DNA from: SHAN690 sp023262195
Lineage (GTDB): Bacteria; Bacteroidota; Bacteroidia; Flavobacteriales_G; Salibacteraceae
Length of the DNA: 64,000 nt
Reading direction: 5' to 3'
NCBI GenBank assembly: GCA_038142005.1
Contig: JAYQJE010000008.1
Span: 1-64,000, forward strand
Both the position numbers and the translations under genes were made by a program. Below the pieces are notes generated by a model. That model did no database searches, was not told the origin of the DNA, and saw nothing but the letters and a program-made list of their open reading frames with translations. Below, in pieces: positions 8,039-17,758 of the stretch. Numbering within the stretch: the first letter of the stretch is position 1; every line of letters begins with the position of its first letter.

Positions 8039-9457
8039 ATGAAAATTCTCCTCACTGGCTCTACGGGATACATTGGCAAACGCCTACTCCCTGTGCTGGT
8101 TGAAGCAGGCCACGAAGTGGTGTGTTGCGCGCGCGATGTAAAGCGTTTCAATCCGCCAGACTCGGTGAAGGACAAAATTTCGGTCATTGAGGTAGATCTT
8201 TTAGATCCCGCCTCGCTGTATAAAATCCCAAAGGACATCGATGGAGCATATTATTTGGTTCATTCGATGTCCGCCTCTCGGGATTACCAATCTCTGGAGG
8301 AGACCTCGGCCATCAACTTTAGAGAGGCGCTTTCAAACACAAGCGCCAAACATGTGGTCTATTTGAGTGGCATTGTCAATGAAGACGCGCTCTCAAAACA
8401 CCTAAGTTCAAGGAAGAATGTGGAAGTGGAGCTTAAAAAAGGAACGTACCACCTTACCACACTCAGAGCAGGCATCATCATTGGTTCAGGTAGCGCTTCC
8501 TTTGAAATCATTCGCGACTTGGTGGAAAAATTACCTATCATGATCACCCCGAAATGGCTGAACACACGTTGCCAACCTATCGGTATTGTGAATGTGATTG
8601 AGTTCCTATCCAAAGCAATATTCAATGAAAAAGTCTTCGATCAAAACTTTGATATTGGAGGGCCCGATGTGCTGACCTATAAGGAAATGCTCCTTGGTTT
8701 TGCTCAGAGTAGAAATCTGAAGCGCAAAATCATCGTGGTCCCTGTCATGACTCCGCGCCTCTCTTCCTATTGGTTATACTTCGTGACTACTACCTCCTAC
8801 AAGCTGGCCGTTTCACTCGTAAACAGTATGAAAGTAGAAGTGGTATGTCGAGACAACAGCATCAATTCCATTTTGAATATCAAGCCGATGGGCTACATGG
8901 AAGCGCTCAACAGAGCCTTTGCTAAAATCGAAAACAACTCGATTCTATCGAGTTGGAAAGACTCTTATGCCAGCAGCGGTATTGACTTCGACATCTCAGA
9001 GTTCATCGAAGTGCCCACCTTCGGTTGCTTCGTGGACAAGCGCAAACTTGAGTTTGCCGATAAACAGGAAACCATAAATAGGATTTGGAGCATTGGCGGA
9101 GAAACGGGTTGGTATTATGGCAACTGGCTCTGGAAATTGCGGGGTTTGCTCGACAAGCTTTGGGGTGGTGTTGGACTGCGGAGAGGCCGCACGAGCATTA
9201 CGTCAATCAACGCAGGAGATACGCTCGATTTTTGGCGTGTGGTTTATGCCGATCGAGACAAAGGTCGATTGCTGTTATTTGCCGAGATGAAGTTACCGGG
9301 CGAAGCTTGTCTTGAATTTAAAATCGTTGACAATCAACTTTACCAAACTGCCACATTCAGACCTTTAGTTGTCTTGGGAAGACTCTATTGGTTTTCCGTG
9401 TTGCCATTCCATGGCTTTATTTTCAATGGCATGCTCAGGGCACTGGCTCGGCCTTAA
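8039..9457 (+). CDS. SDR-family epimerase-like protein with C-terminal DUF2867
   Basis: 472 residues in two parts. The N-terminal atypical SDR (NmrA-like) domain has the nucleotide loop TGSTGYIGK at 6-14 and the segments VHSMS, VYLSGI and LRAGIIIGSGS. A C-terminal DUF2867 domain starts near residue 340 (IGGETGWYYGNWLWKLRG, then DFWRVV). This two-domain architecture is a known family annotated as a membrane-associated or NAD(P)-binding oxidoreductase; its substrate is unknown. Its end overlaps the convergent T9SS fragment by 4 nt. Confidence 0.88.
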   Translation: MKILLTGSTGYIGKRLLPVLVEAGHEVVCCARDVKRFNPPDSVKDKISVIEVDLLDPASLYKIPKDIDGAYYLVHSMSASRDYQSLEETSAINFREALSNTSAKHVVYLSGIVNEDALSKHLSSRKNVEVELKKGTYHLTTLRAGIIIGSGSASFEIIRDLVEKLPIMITPKWLNTRCQPIGIVNVIEFLSKAIFNEKVFDQNFDIGGPDVLTYKEMLLGFAQSRNLKRKIIVVPVMTPRLSSYWLYFVTTTSYKLAVSLVNSMKVEVVCRDNSINSILNIKPMGYMEALNRAFAKIENNSILSSWKDSYASSGIDFDISEFIEVPTFGCFVDKRKLEFADKQETINRIWSIGGETGWYYGNWLWKLRGLLDKLWGGVGLRRGRTSITSINAGDTLDFWRVVYADRDKGRLLLFAEMKLPGEACLEFKIVDNQLYQTATFRPLVVLGRLYWFSVLPFHGFIFNGMLRALARP

Positions 9458-9738
9458 GTTGTTACCCCCGTCATATCTCTGCTGTCTGCCCCAACACTCA
9501 ATATGAGGGTGAACACACCCGCAGGTAAATCCATCAACGACACCGTATTTATCCCACGAACCAGAAGTTTATTAAGTACCAATTTTCCAGCCGCATCATT
9601 AAGACTTATAGTTTCAAAGTCATACATTTCGAGTGCGATGTAGAGTTTGTCACCCGCAGGATTCGGATAGACCCGTATCTCTGATATCGCAGCAGAATTA
9701 TTGCCCGAATAGCGTGTATTCAAACGCGCGAGAAACAT
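9454..9738 (-). pseudogene. Orphan T9SS type A sorting domain without a cargo body
   Basis: A 94-residue frame consisting almost entirely of a type IX secretion C-terminal sorting domain. It has the EIRVYPNPAGDKLYI start, then ETISLNDAAGKLV, then a DLPAGVFTLIL strand. There is no signal peptide and no passenger domain: the frame opens seven bases after the stop of the helicase gene. The extreme C-terminus (GADSRDMTGVTT) lacks the basic ending usual for these domains. Without an export signal it could not reach the periplasm, so I call it the remnant of a larger secreted protein or the product of an assembly join. The domain call is secure; its status as a gene is not. Confidence 0.65.
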
Positions 9739-9745
9739 CCAAGGC

Positions 9746-11018
9746 TCAGTACAAGCTATCGATCTCCCTTCCTCCTACCCTTCCGTTTCTTGACTTTTTC
9801 TTGGCTTCTTCAGCTTCTTCGATGAGGGCCATCACATCGTACTTTTTGTCCTCACGTTTTTCCAGCGTAGCGTTTACCACACTGTCGTATTCGGTTTTGC
9901 TTACTTGCAGTCGAACAATGGGCTTGCCTAAGTTTTCTTCTATTTCTTTGAGTAACTCCTTTTCTTGCGTGCTGCAAAAGCTATACGCCTGGCCCTTGTT
10001 GCTTCCGCGACCCGTGCGCCCTACCCTATGCACATACTGCTCCGCAGACTCTGGCAAATCATAGTTCACTACAAACTCCACGTTCGGTATGTCGATACCT
10101 CGCGCACTCACATCAGTAGCGATTAATACCTTGAGTTCGCCTTTTCTAAACTGCTTCATGGTTCGCTCACGGTCGGCATGCTCACGGTCGCTGTGGATGG
10201 TGTCGGTTTCTACCCCAATCCGTTCCATGGCTTTTTCAATCGCTCGGCCCGCACTTTTGTGCGTACAAACACCAACATCTTTTTATCAGACTCGCTCTTA
10301 ATCAAGCTCTCTAGAAAGAAACGCTTATCGTCCATTTCAATGAAAGCAACCGAATGCTCAATGTTTTTGGCAACGGGATCTTTGGGTGAGATCTGAATGC
10401 GAATGGCATCACTGTGCACCAATGAATAGGCAATGTCTTTGATCTTATCGTTAATTGTAGCTGAGAAAAAGAGCGTCTGCTTTTTCCAAGGAATGTTGTG
10501 CATCACTCCGCGGATGTCCGCAATAAACCCAAGGTCGAGCATGTGATCAGCTTCGTCCAACACCAAGATTTCCACTTTATCTAGTCTCAAATCGCCCTGA
10601 TTCAATAAATCAAACATGCGACCTGGAGTAACGATCAATACATCAACGCCTTTTTCCAACTGCTCTTTTTGGGGTCTTGCTCCACCCCACCGTGTATGGC
10701 ATAGGCAGTAACATTGGTATGTTTTCCCAAAGTTTTAAAGACTGACTCTACCTGCAGGGCCAACTCATGGGTTGGGGTCATCACCAAGCATTTGATGCCA
10801 CTGGATCTTCGATCTACTTTACGCTCTTGCAGCTTATGCAAAATGGGAATCACAAAGGCAGCCGTTTTTCCTGTGCCCGTTTGTGCAATAGCCAACACAT
10901 CTTCTCCCTTTAATATGGCCGGAATGGACTTGTATTGAATGTCGGTAGGCTTCTTATAGCCGAGTTTAGAAATGGCTGTTTTGATGCCATCAGCAATATG
11001 GTAGTCTTCGAATTTCAT
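9746..11018 (-). CDS. DEAD-box RNA helicase, interrupted by two apparent frame errors
   Basis: An ATP-dependent RNA helicase of the RhlE/CshA type, acting in ribosome assembly or RNA turnover. Motifs in order are the Q motif (PTDIQYKSIP), AQTGTGKT, PTHELALQV, TPGRM, DEAD, SAT, the ARGIDIP region and HRVGRTGR, then a basic C-terminal tail. The motifs fall in three frames. The first break is at T5 10666-10670 and the second at T5 10232-10236 (plus-strand bases). Adding one base to each run restores a protein of about 424 residues (DPKK-EQLEKGVDVL; ERLKKAMERIGV). All motifs are otherwise intact, so I treat it as one functional gene with sequence errors. Confidence 0.88.
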
Positions 11019-11111
11019 TCGACAACAAGGTTAGGGATAATGCCGATAAATATTTACCGCTTATCAGCTTTTAACTTGACCATTTCGTCTGCAATGCCAC
11101 CTTTGCAGAGC

Positions 11112-12937
11112 ATGTCAGATATCATCAAACTCTTACCTGATTCCATCGCCAATCAAATTGCTGCTGGTGAGGTAATTCAGCGGCCTGCCTCGGTCGTAAA
11201 GGAACTCCTTGAAAACAGCGTGGATGCCGGAGCTACCAACATTCAGCTCATCATCAAAGACAGCGGTAAAGCGCTTATTCAAACCATTGACAATGGAAAA
11301 GGCATGAGCGAAGCAGACGCACGCATGAGTTTGGAGCGTCACGCCACATCAAAAATTTCCAACGCTGATGATCTTTTTAAGCTCAACACCATGGGGTTTA
11401 GAGGCGAGGCATTGGCGAGTATCGCGGCTGTAGCGCATATGGAAATGAAAACCCGCAGTGCAAATCGGGATGTGGGAACAGAAATCTTGGTTGAAGCCTC
11501 GCAGGTCAAGCATCAGGAAATTTGTGCCATGGAAATTGGCACCACCATCTCCATTAAGAACTTATTTTTTAATGTCCCCGCTCGGAGGAAGTTTTTGAAA
11601 AGTGATGCTGTGGAAATGCGCCACATCATTGATGAGTTTCAACGGGTGGCCTTGGTCAACCCAGAAATTGAGTTCAAACTCTTTCACAATGGCCAGCAAT
11701 TGTTTCACCTCTTGGGCAGCAATATGCGACAACGAATCATCGGCATTTTAGGCAAAGGGTATAACGAAAAATTGGTTCCGGTAGAAGAGGAAACCGACCT
11801 TGTATCAATCACTGGTTTTATCGGCAAACCCGATGCAGCAAAGAAGAGTCGCGGTGAGCAGTTTCTCTTTGTAAACGGCCGATATTTCAAGAGCCCATAT
11901 TTTCACTCAGCCGTACAAAAGGCCTACGAAGGACTGATTCCACAAAGACATCACCCTGCCTACTTCATCTATTTTAAGGTGAAACCCGAGTCGATCGATA
12001 TCAATATTCACCCCACCAAAACAGAAATCAAGTTTGAAGACGAACGATCCATCTATGCCATCTTACGCAGTGCGATAAAACGCTCGCTTGGACAATATCA
12101 CGTGGCTCCAACCATCGATTTTAATCCAGAAACATCTTTTGACATTCTACCCCCAAGCGTGGTCAAGAAGTGGAAAAACCAGGGGTGCATGTAAACCCAG
12201 AGTACAATCCATTTGTTGACTCCTCTGAAGAGAAGCAAAAATGGGAGCGCGGCAACGCGTTCCAAAAGCCAATGACGGAAGGATGGGAAGCATTGTATGA
12301 GGGATTAGAGCAGGACTTGCAGCAAGCCCCCGCGGAGTCACCAGGATTAGAGATGGCGTTTGCGGGCGATGACAACACGCTGGTGCGACAAATAGGCAAC
12401 CGATATATCTTGGTGCAAAGCGCTGAGGGTGTGTTTTTGATTCACCAATACCGAGCGCACAGTCGCGTGTTGTTTGAATCATTTGAAGAGAATGTGATGG
12501 CCAAAGACCAACCGATTCAGCAATTGCTCTTTCCCGTGACGCTTGAATTATCGGTGCAAGATGCAGAAATACTGTCCTCTGCGGTGCTTTCGCTGTGTCA
12601 TATTGGCTTTGAGATTGAATCGTTTGGCACCAATGCCTTTATCATTCGTGGTGTACCCGCAGCTTGCATGCAAATGAATGTGGAGCATACCATGGCGGGA
12701 TTCATCGATGATTTGCGAGACAATAAACCTACGGATGAAGTGAAGCTGCAGCAAGCCGTTATAAAATCCATGGCGCAACAATCTGCCATCAGGTCAGGTG
12801 TGGAGCTTAAGGCACAAGAAATGCTAGGCCTGTTCCAAGATTTGATGCGATGTAAACAACCTCAATTTGATCTGTCAGGTAACAAGGTATTTATTTTAAT
12901 GAATTCAAGTACAATCGATAAACTGTTTGGAGCATGA
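11112..12937 (+). CDS. mutL: DNA mismatch repair protein MutL, one apparent frame error
   Basis: MutL couples MutS mismatch recognition to downstream repair. The GHKL ATPase motifs are clear: ELLENSVDAGA, DNGKGM and GFRGEAL in the first 110 residues, with the transducer domain to about 330. The start is ATG 11112, giving the canonical I-x-L-L-P-x-x-I-A-N-Q-I-A-A-G-E-V. The frame breaks at about 12150-12172; adding one C to the C5 run at 12150-12154, or one base near 12167, joins it to the dimerisation domain. Full length is about 608. The endonuclease motif DQHAxxE is replaced by HQYRAHS, so this MutL is probably not a nickase. Its stop overlaps the rhomboid start (ATGA). Confidence 0.92.
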
Positions 12938-13795
12938 TGCTGGGAGGTAGTGGATGGAGCACAATGCCTCCTGTAGTAAAAAATCTGTTGATCATCAACG
13001 GGTTACTCTATTTGGCATCTTTTTTCATTTGGCAATGCTTTCAGCATCGACTTATGGGACAAACTTGGGTTGCACTATTTCCAAAGCGACCTTTTTCAGC
13101 CTTATCAAGTGGTGACGTATATGTTTATGCACAGCCAGTATGACATTACCCACTTGCTCTTCAACATGTTTGCCGTTTGGATGTTTGGCAGCACCTTAGA
13201 AAATGTTTGGGGCAGTAAACGCTTTTTGATCTACTACCTCTTTACGGGATTCGGGGCAGCCATTCTGCATTATGGAATCATTGCGATAGACTTATATCCT
13301 ATCGTGAGCCAGATGCAAGACATCATCGCAAACCCCACAGCCGAAGGGCTGATCGCCTTTGGTGACACTCACCTGTGGCAAGAATACCTATATCCGGATT
13401 TGCTTCCACAGGCACGATATTTTGCAGAAAACGTGCTCACGGCACTCAGAATGAATCCGAGAGACCCTGCGGCTATGACCGATGCGGTAAACTTTATGCA
13501 AATCTATCTTTCGAGCATCGTAGATCGACCAAATGTGGTTGGCGCATCAGGTTCGCTCTTCGGTATATTACTCGCCTTTGGGATGATGTTTCCCAACGTT
13601 AATCTTTACCTCATGTTCATCCCAATACCCATTAAAGCCAAATATTTTGTGGCGGGCTATGGCTTGATTGAACTTTACTCGGCTTTCTCAAATAATCCCG
13701 GAGACAATGTGGCGCACTTTGCTCACTTGGGCGGGATGATCTTCGGTTTCATTCTTTTAAAAATTTGGCAAAAAACTGGCTTTCGATGGAGGTAA
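12934..13795 (+). CDS. Rhomboid intramembrane serine protease 1, one apparent frame error
   Basis: Rhomboid proteases cleave transmembrane substrates within the membrane. Seen: a first helix (NLLIINGLLYLASF), the L1 region LGLHYFQSDLFQPYQ, the helix with THLLFNMFAVWMFG, catalytic Ser in GASGS, and catalytic His in AHFAHLGGM. About 85 residues separate the third helix from the Ser helix, an insertion rich in charged residues that should face the periplasm. The frame breaks near T6 13020-13025, where removing one T gives a continuous SFSFGNAFSIDLWDKLGLHYF. It is coupled to mutL by ATGA and followed by a second rhomboid. Confidence 0.87.
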
Positions 13796-13827
13796 GTTTT
13801 TGAATTCAATGGTTAATTTGAAAGCAG

Positions 13828-14699
13828 ATGTTTGAAGATTTAAAAAACATATTTAGAGGAGGGAATTTCATTGGGCAAATTGTGATTCTGTGTGCATCGA
13901 TATTCGTTGTACAAAACATTATAGCCAACATTTCGCCCGCGGCTGGCAGCGAGATTTATCGATGGTTTGCGATGCATTCGTTCCTACCATCGGTGCTTAC
14001 AAGCCCTTGGTCGATAATTACATACATGTTTCTGCATGGTGGGTTTAGCCACCTCTTTTGGAACATGGTGATTCTGTATTTCTTCGGGCGTATCGTTAAC
14101 GACTTTATGGGTAAACAAAGACTCATGGGGCTTTACTTTTTGGGTGGAATTGCCGGTGCTTTGTTCTATGTTTTTGTCTATAGCTTGATGCATCTCGGTG
14201 GCGAGACCGTGGTAGATGTTCCACTGGTGGGTGCCTCTGCTGGTATTATGGCCATTGTAGCATTTGCAGGGTTTAGATTTGGTGATGTGCGCATGAACTT
14301 GCTGCTTATCGGACCTGTGCAGCTGCGCTATGTTGCCCTTGGACTATTTGTGATGAATACTCTACTCGATCTTTCGATGAATACTGGAGGTAAAATGTCG
14401 CATCTGGGTGGAGCAGCATTCGGTTTTTTCTACCACAGGAGCCTCATGAAAGGGAATGATCCCGCGATTAAGTTCATGGGACTATTCGATTGGGTGAAGA
14501 GTTTTTCCAGAAAAAGCCGAAGCTCAGAGTGGTGAAAAATGAATCGCAATATTCTGCTCCTCAATCACAAACGTATGAGGCAAGCGATGAGACTCAGCGC
14601 AAGATTGATGTGATCTTGGATAAGATATCCAAATCAGGTTACGATAATTTGAGCAAGGCAGAAAAGGAATTTCTGTTCAAAGTCAGCAATAATAAATAG
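13828..14699 (+). CDS. Rhomboid protease 2 with C-terminal DUF6576-like tail, one apparent frame error
   Basis: A second rhomboid. Seen: SPWSIITYMFLHGGFSHLFWNM (L1 and the His-containing helix), catalytic Ser in GASAG, and catalytic His in MSHLGGAAFG. After the membrane domain the frame stops at 14535, but the next frame carries the soluble tail typical of flavobacterial rhomboids: KLRVVKNES, then RKIDVILDKISKSGYDNLSKAEKEFL. One A added to A5 at 14511-14515 (S-R-K-K-P-K-L-R) joins them, giving about 290 residues. It sits 32 nt after rhomboid 1 and 5 nt before the EEP-family gene. Confidence 0.87.
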
Positions 14700-14704
14700 A
14701 TGAG

Positions 14705-15796
14705 ATGAGCGGCAACAGGTTGGTAAGATTGCTCTTGTTGCTGGTAAATCTGATATTCATTTTAGGTCTCGGAGCTTCGATTGTGGCTCCATACATTGCA
14801 CCATATTACTTCATGTTACCCTCATTTTTTGGCTTGGCTTTCGTTCCAATCCTCATTATCAACATTCTAATTCTGGTGTTTTGGCTATTGCTTCGACCCA
14901 AATATGCATGGTTTAGTGGTATCGCAATTTTGGCTGCTACACCAAACCTGCTGAATCATTTTGGGTTTAACGGATCTGCCTCAGAGGGCAATCTTAAGGT
15001 GATGTCATACAACGTTCGGTTGTTTGACTTGTACAATTGGTCAGGGCACAATGAGGCCACTCAAAATTTCTCATCCTTCTTCAATCGTCATGAAGCCGAT
15101 ATCTATTGCTTTCAGGAATACTTCAATTCTGAGCGCATGCCCAATGTAAATACGCAGGATGCCATCGCCCAAAACTTGTCTCCTATTGAGCGACACGAAT
15201 ATTTTACGGCTGAACTGCATGATAAAAAACATCGATTTGGTATAGCTACCTATAGCAAATACCCCATCATAAAAAAAGGATTGGTGCCATTGGACACCGC
15301 AGACCATAACGTGGCCATCTATACAGATTTACTCATTGACCGAGATACGGTGCGCGTATTCAATATGCATTTGGCATCGGTGCATTTGAGCGAGATGGAA
15401 AAAGACATTGATGAGCACATTATGCGCAATAATCAATTGCAGCAATGGCAAGACTTAAAGCGGCTTATAAAAAGACTTGCAGGTGGTTATAAAAAGCGTG
15501 CCTTGCAAGCAGACCATATTGCCGATTACATTTCTGAATCACCCCACCCTGTGATCGTTTGTGGGGACTTTAACGATACGCCTGGCAGCTATGCCTACCG
15601 CACCCTCCGTGGTGATTTAACGGATGCGTTTACTGATTGCGGTTTGGGATTTGGCACCAGCTATGTGGGTTATTTTCCGAGTCTTAGAATCGACTATATC
15701 TTGCACTCCCCATCCATCACCACGCATGAATTTGAAACCATCGATGAGCGAATGAGCGACCACCGACCGCTCTTGGCACATCTATCTTTGAACTAG
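14705..15796 (+). CDS. Membrane-anchored endonuclease/exonuclease/phosphatase (EEP) family protein
   Basis: 363 residues. Three hydrophobic helices occupy about 8-30, 36-62 and 65-85. The EEP catalytic domain follows: MSYNVRLFD, metal-ligand Glu in FQEYF, catalytic VCGDFND, RIDYIL, and the terminal SDHRPL. The fold hydrolyses phosphodiesters, either nucleic acid or phospholipid. The topology puts the catalytic domain on one face of the inner membrane. It is the last gene of the mutL-rhomboid-rhomboid run, a neighbourhood I recall from other flavobacteria. It ends overlapping the convergent glycosyltransferase by 4 nt. Confidence 0.88.
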   Translation: MSGNRLVRLLLLLVNLIFILGLGASIVAPYIAPYYFMLPSFFGLAFVPILIINILILVFWLLLRPKYAWFSGIAILAATPNLLNHFGFNGSASEGNLKVMSYNVRLFDLYNWSGHNEATQNFSSFFNRHEADIYCFQEYFNSERMPNVNTQDAIAQNLSPIERHEYFTAELHDKKHRFGIATYSKYPIIKKGLVPLDTADHNVAIYTDLLIDRDTVRVFNMHLASVHLSEMEKDIDEHIMRNNQLQQWQDLKRLIKRLAGGYKKRALQADHIADYISESPHPVIVCGDFNDTPGSYAYRTLRGDLTDAFTDCGLGFGTSYVGYFPSLRIDYILHSPSITTHEFETIDERMSDHRPLLAHLSLN

Positions 15797-17013
15797 TCTG
15801 ATTTGGAGTTTTTCTCCTCAATCCAACGAGCCATAAACTGCGCAGCTCGAAAGCTGTGATAGTTGAGCATTGCAGATTGAAAATCTGACTTTCGTTGCAT
15901 TTCTAGCGAATTGGTCAGTGCATCAATGCGCTCGATGAATGTGCTTGAAAATACTGAGCTAGAAAACCTTTGTACCAATAGATTTTTGCCTTGTTGCATC
16001 TTTGCCTGCCACAAAGCTTGATCTTGGTGCAATAACTCCGCTTGAGCAGCAAGGTCATCCCAGTTATTGTCTGGCATTATGGCCACTCGCTCGTCAAAAA
16101 AACCTTCCAATCCAATTGCAGTACTTACCACCGGAGTGCCACATTGTAAGGCTTGAAATATCTTTCCTTTTAAACCCGCACCGAATCTGATGGGAGCCAA
16201 CAAGACTTTCGCGTTGCTAAGAATAGATGTGGCGTCCTCCGCTCGTCCCATCATATAAAAGCCTGAAGAAGGGTCATTGAGCTGCTGCCAATGCCCATCC
16301 ATGTAGGCCCCGTATATCCGTAGTTGGGCTTCGGGGAGTTTCTTTCGAATCAATGGCCAAAGCATCTCTTTCAAAACCTTTACTGCATCTGCATTCGGTT
16401 TATGTAAGAAATTACCGATGAACACAAAACCATCGCGCTCCTCAAACGAGCGATGAACAAACTCTGATTCATGGTGCAGAAAAGGCAAGTAGTGCAACCT
16501 TGAATCGGGTACTCCAAACTTATTTTTTAGCAGCATCATTTCAGCTTCGGAAATCATCAAAGACAAATCACAACGAAGAATGGAAGCCAATTCGCGATAG
16601 CATTCTTCATTATGGAAATCAAGATCCATACTTGAGGTTTTCAGTGCTTGTTCTCGTGCATGACGCAAGAAGTGTAGGTCTTCCGTGTCTAATACTCGAA
16701 TGGCCTTAGGGACATGTTTGGCCACGCGCCATCCAAACTGCTCTTCGGTTATAAACCGGTCAAAAACCACCAAATCAGGTTGAAGTTCCTGAATAAACTG
16801 GTCGAAACTTTGATCGTTAATTGCAACCATCTGCTCACGATCTACCATGCCTAATGCTTGTGAATATTCTGTCTTGTCGGCAGCACTTGCCGCTATTATT
16901 TCCGAAGACATATCGCGCAACGCTGACATAATTTGCAGCATTCGCCAACCTGCCGCAGAAGATGTAGGTTCGGGCCACCGCAAAAAAATGAATAGGGTTT
17001 TGAGCTTTGCCAC
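15793..17013 (-). CDS. Glycosyltransferase, GT-B fold (family 4-like)
   Basis: About 406 residues. The N-terminal domain opens with LKTLFIFLRWPEPTSSAAGWRM, including the acceptor-side glycine turn. The C-terminal nucleotide-sugar domain has FVFIGNFLHKPNADAV, RIYGAY and the segment GAGLKGKIFQALQCGTPVV, with the ribose/phosphate-binding Glu region replaced by Q-A. I chose GTG 17013, which leaves 4 nt after the upstream stop; the longer frame (17067) would overlap the barrel gene by 50 nt and adds a non-family basic extension. Sugar donor and acceptor are unknown. It is not next to other polysaccharide genes. Confidence 0.8.
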   Translation of the reverse strand: MAKLKTLFIFLRWPEPTSSAAGWRMLQIMSALRDMSSEIIAASAADKTEYSQALGMVDREQMVAINDQSFDQFIQELQPDLVVFDRFITEEQFGWRVAKHVPKAIRVLDTEDLHFLRHAREQALKTSSMDLDFHNEECYRELASILRCDLSLMISEAEMMLLKNKFGVPDSRLHYLPFLHHESEFVHRSFEERDGFVFIGNFLHKPNADAVKVLKEMLWPLIRKKLPEAQLRIYGAYMDGHWQQLNDPSSGFYMMGRAEDATSILSNAKVLLAPIRFGAGLKGKIFQALQCGTPVVSTAIGLEGFFDERVAIMPDNNWDDLAAQAELLHQDQALWQAKMQQGKNLLVQRFSSSVFSSTFIERIDALTNSLEMQRKSDFQSAMLNYHSFRAAQFMARWIEEKNSKSD

Positions 17014-17017
17014 CCGA

Positions 17018-17758
17018 CTAAATTTCCTTCTTACGATTGCGCACTTGCTTCGTAAAGAAATATCCAATTCTCAAATCAAGACCGAGGGAGTTGAGCCTGG
17101 CATTAAAAGGATCTCCGGATGCAAACTGACCGAGGTAGTCGCGGGCATTATTGATTTGAAATTTATACATCGGTTGTACCACCAATACTACCCGACTCTT
17201 GAGGTAGGCCGAAATTCCAACTCCGGCATGAGCGCCCACATACACATCGTTAAACAGATTTACATTGCTCTGTTCTTGGGTCACATCTAATATGCCTTGA
17301 TTTGGAATCGCCTCGTTAGAATAATTTCGGTTTCGAGCTCGCTCAGCGAAAATGTATCCCCCAGCTACACCAATGGTGTATATCATCTCTACCCTACGAC
17401 TGATTCGATTGTGAATGTTTAGATATAGCGGAATCGAGGCAATGTGCGCGCTCATCAGAGTCACCGCTTTTTTCCCATCCACACCCGCGAATGGATCAAC
17501 GTTTCGAAAACCTTTGTTCATGTAGAGAATGCCAGTGCTCAAGCTTAGCGAAGGATCGAAAAATCGCTTGTATTCCAACCCGAAGTTATAGCTCAGTTTT
17601 GGGCCCCAGAGGTTATTATAAGCTGCGGCATTTGGCGAGGCGCTGAACCACAACCATTCCCCCGATGGCTGAATCATGAAATTGATCTGAAACTTCTCCC
17701 CACCAGCAGTTGCGCTGAGTGTAATAATCAGTGCAAGAGCCGTAAGAAAACTACGCAT
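17018..17758 (-). CDS. Outer-membrane beta-barrel protein (PorT-like)
   Basis: 246 residues from ATG 17758, which gives a standard signal peptide (MRSFLTALALIITLSATAGG). Alternating aromatic/polar strands follow, with repeated phrases such as FGLEYKRFFDPSLSLSTGILYMNKG and GAHAGVGISAYLKSRVVLVV, characteristic of small Bacteroidota barrels of the PorT or OmpA-barrel type. It ends in a basic stretch, RNRKKEI. The start overlaps the E1 dehydrogenase stop by 8 nt. The longer upstream frame contains the antisense-like extension and is rejected because the signal peptide would be internal. Confidence 0.75.
   Translation of the reverse strand: MRSFLTALALIITLSATAGGEKFQINFMIQPSGEWLWFSASPNAAAYNNLWGPKLSYNFGLEYKRFFDPSLSLSTGILYMNKGFRNVDPFAGVDGKKAVTLMSAHIASIPLYLNIHNRISRRVEMIYTIGVAGGYIFAERARNRNYSNEAIPNQGILDVTQEQSNVNLFNDVYVGAHAGVGISAYLKSRVVLVVQPMYKFQINNARDYLGQFASGDPFNARLNSLGLDLRIGYFFTKQVRNRKKEI

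Noticed and set aside
3000..9000. parS site near parAB
   Set aside because: I looked for the consensus parS palindrome and saw only partial matches such as AAACGTGA, not a full inverted repeat.
10935..11111. Upstream extension of the mutL frame by 59 codons
   Set aside because: It overlaps the start of the divergent helicase gene and adds sequence before the canonical MutL N-terminus; ATG 11112 fits the family exactly.
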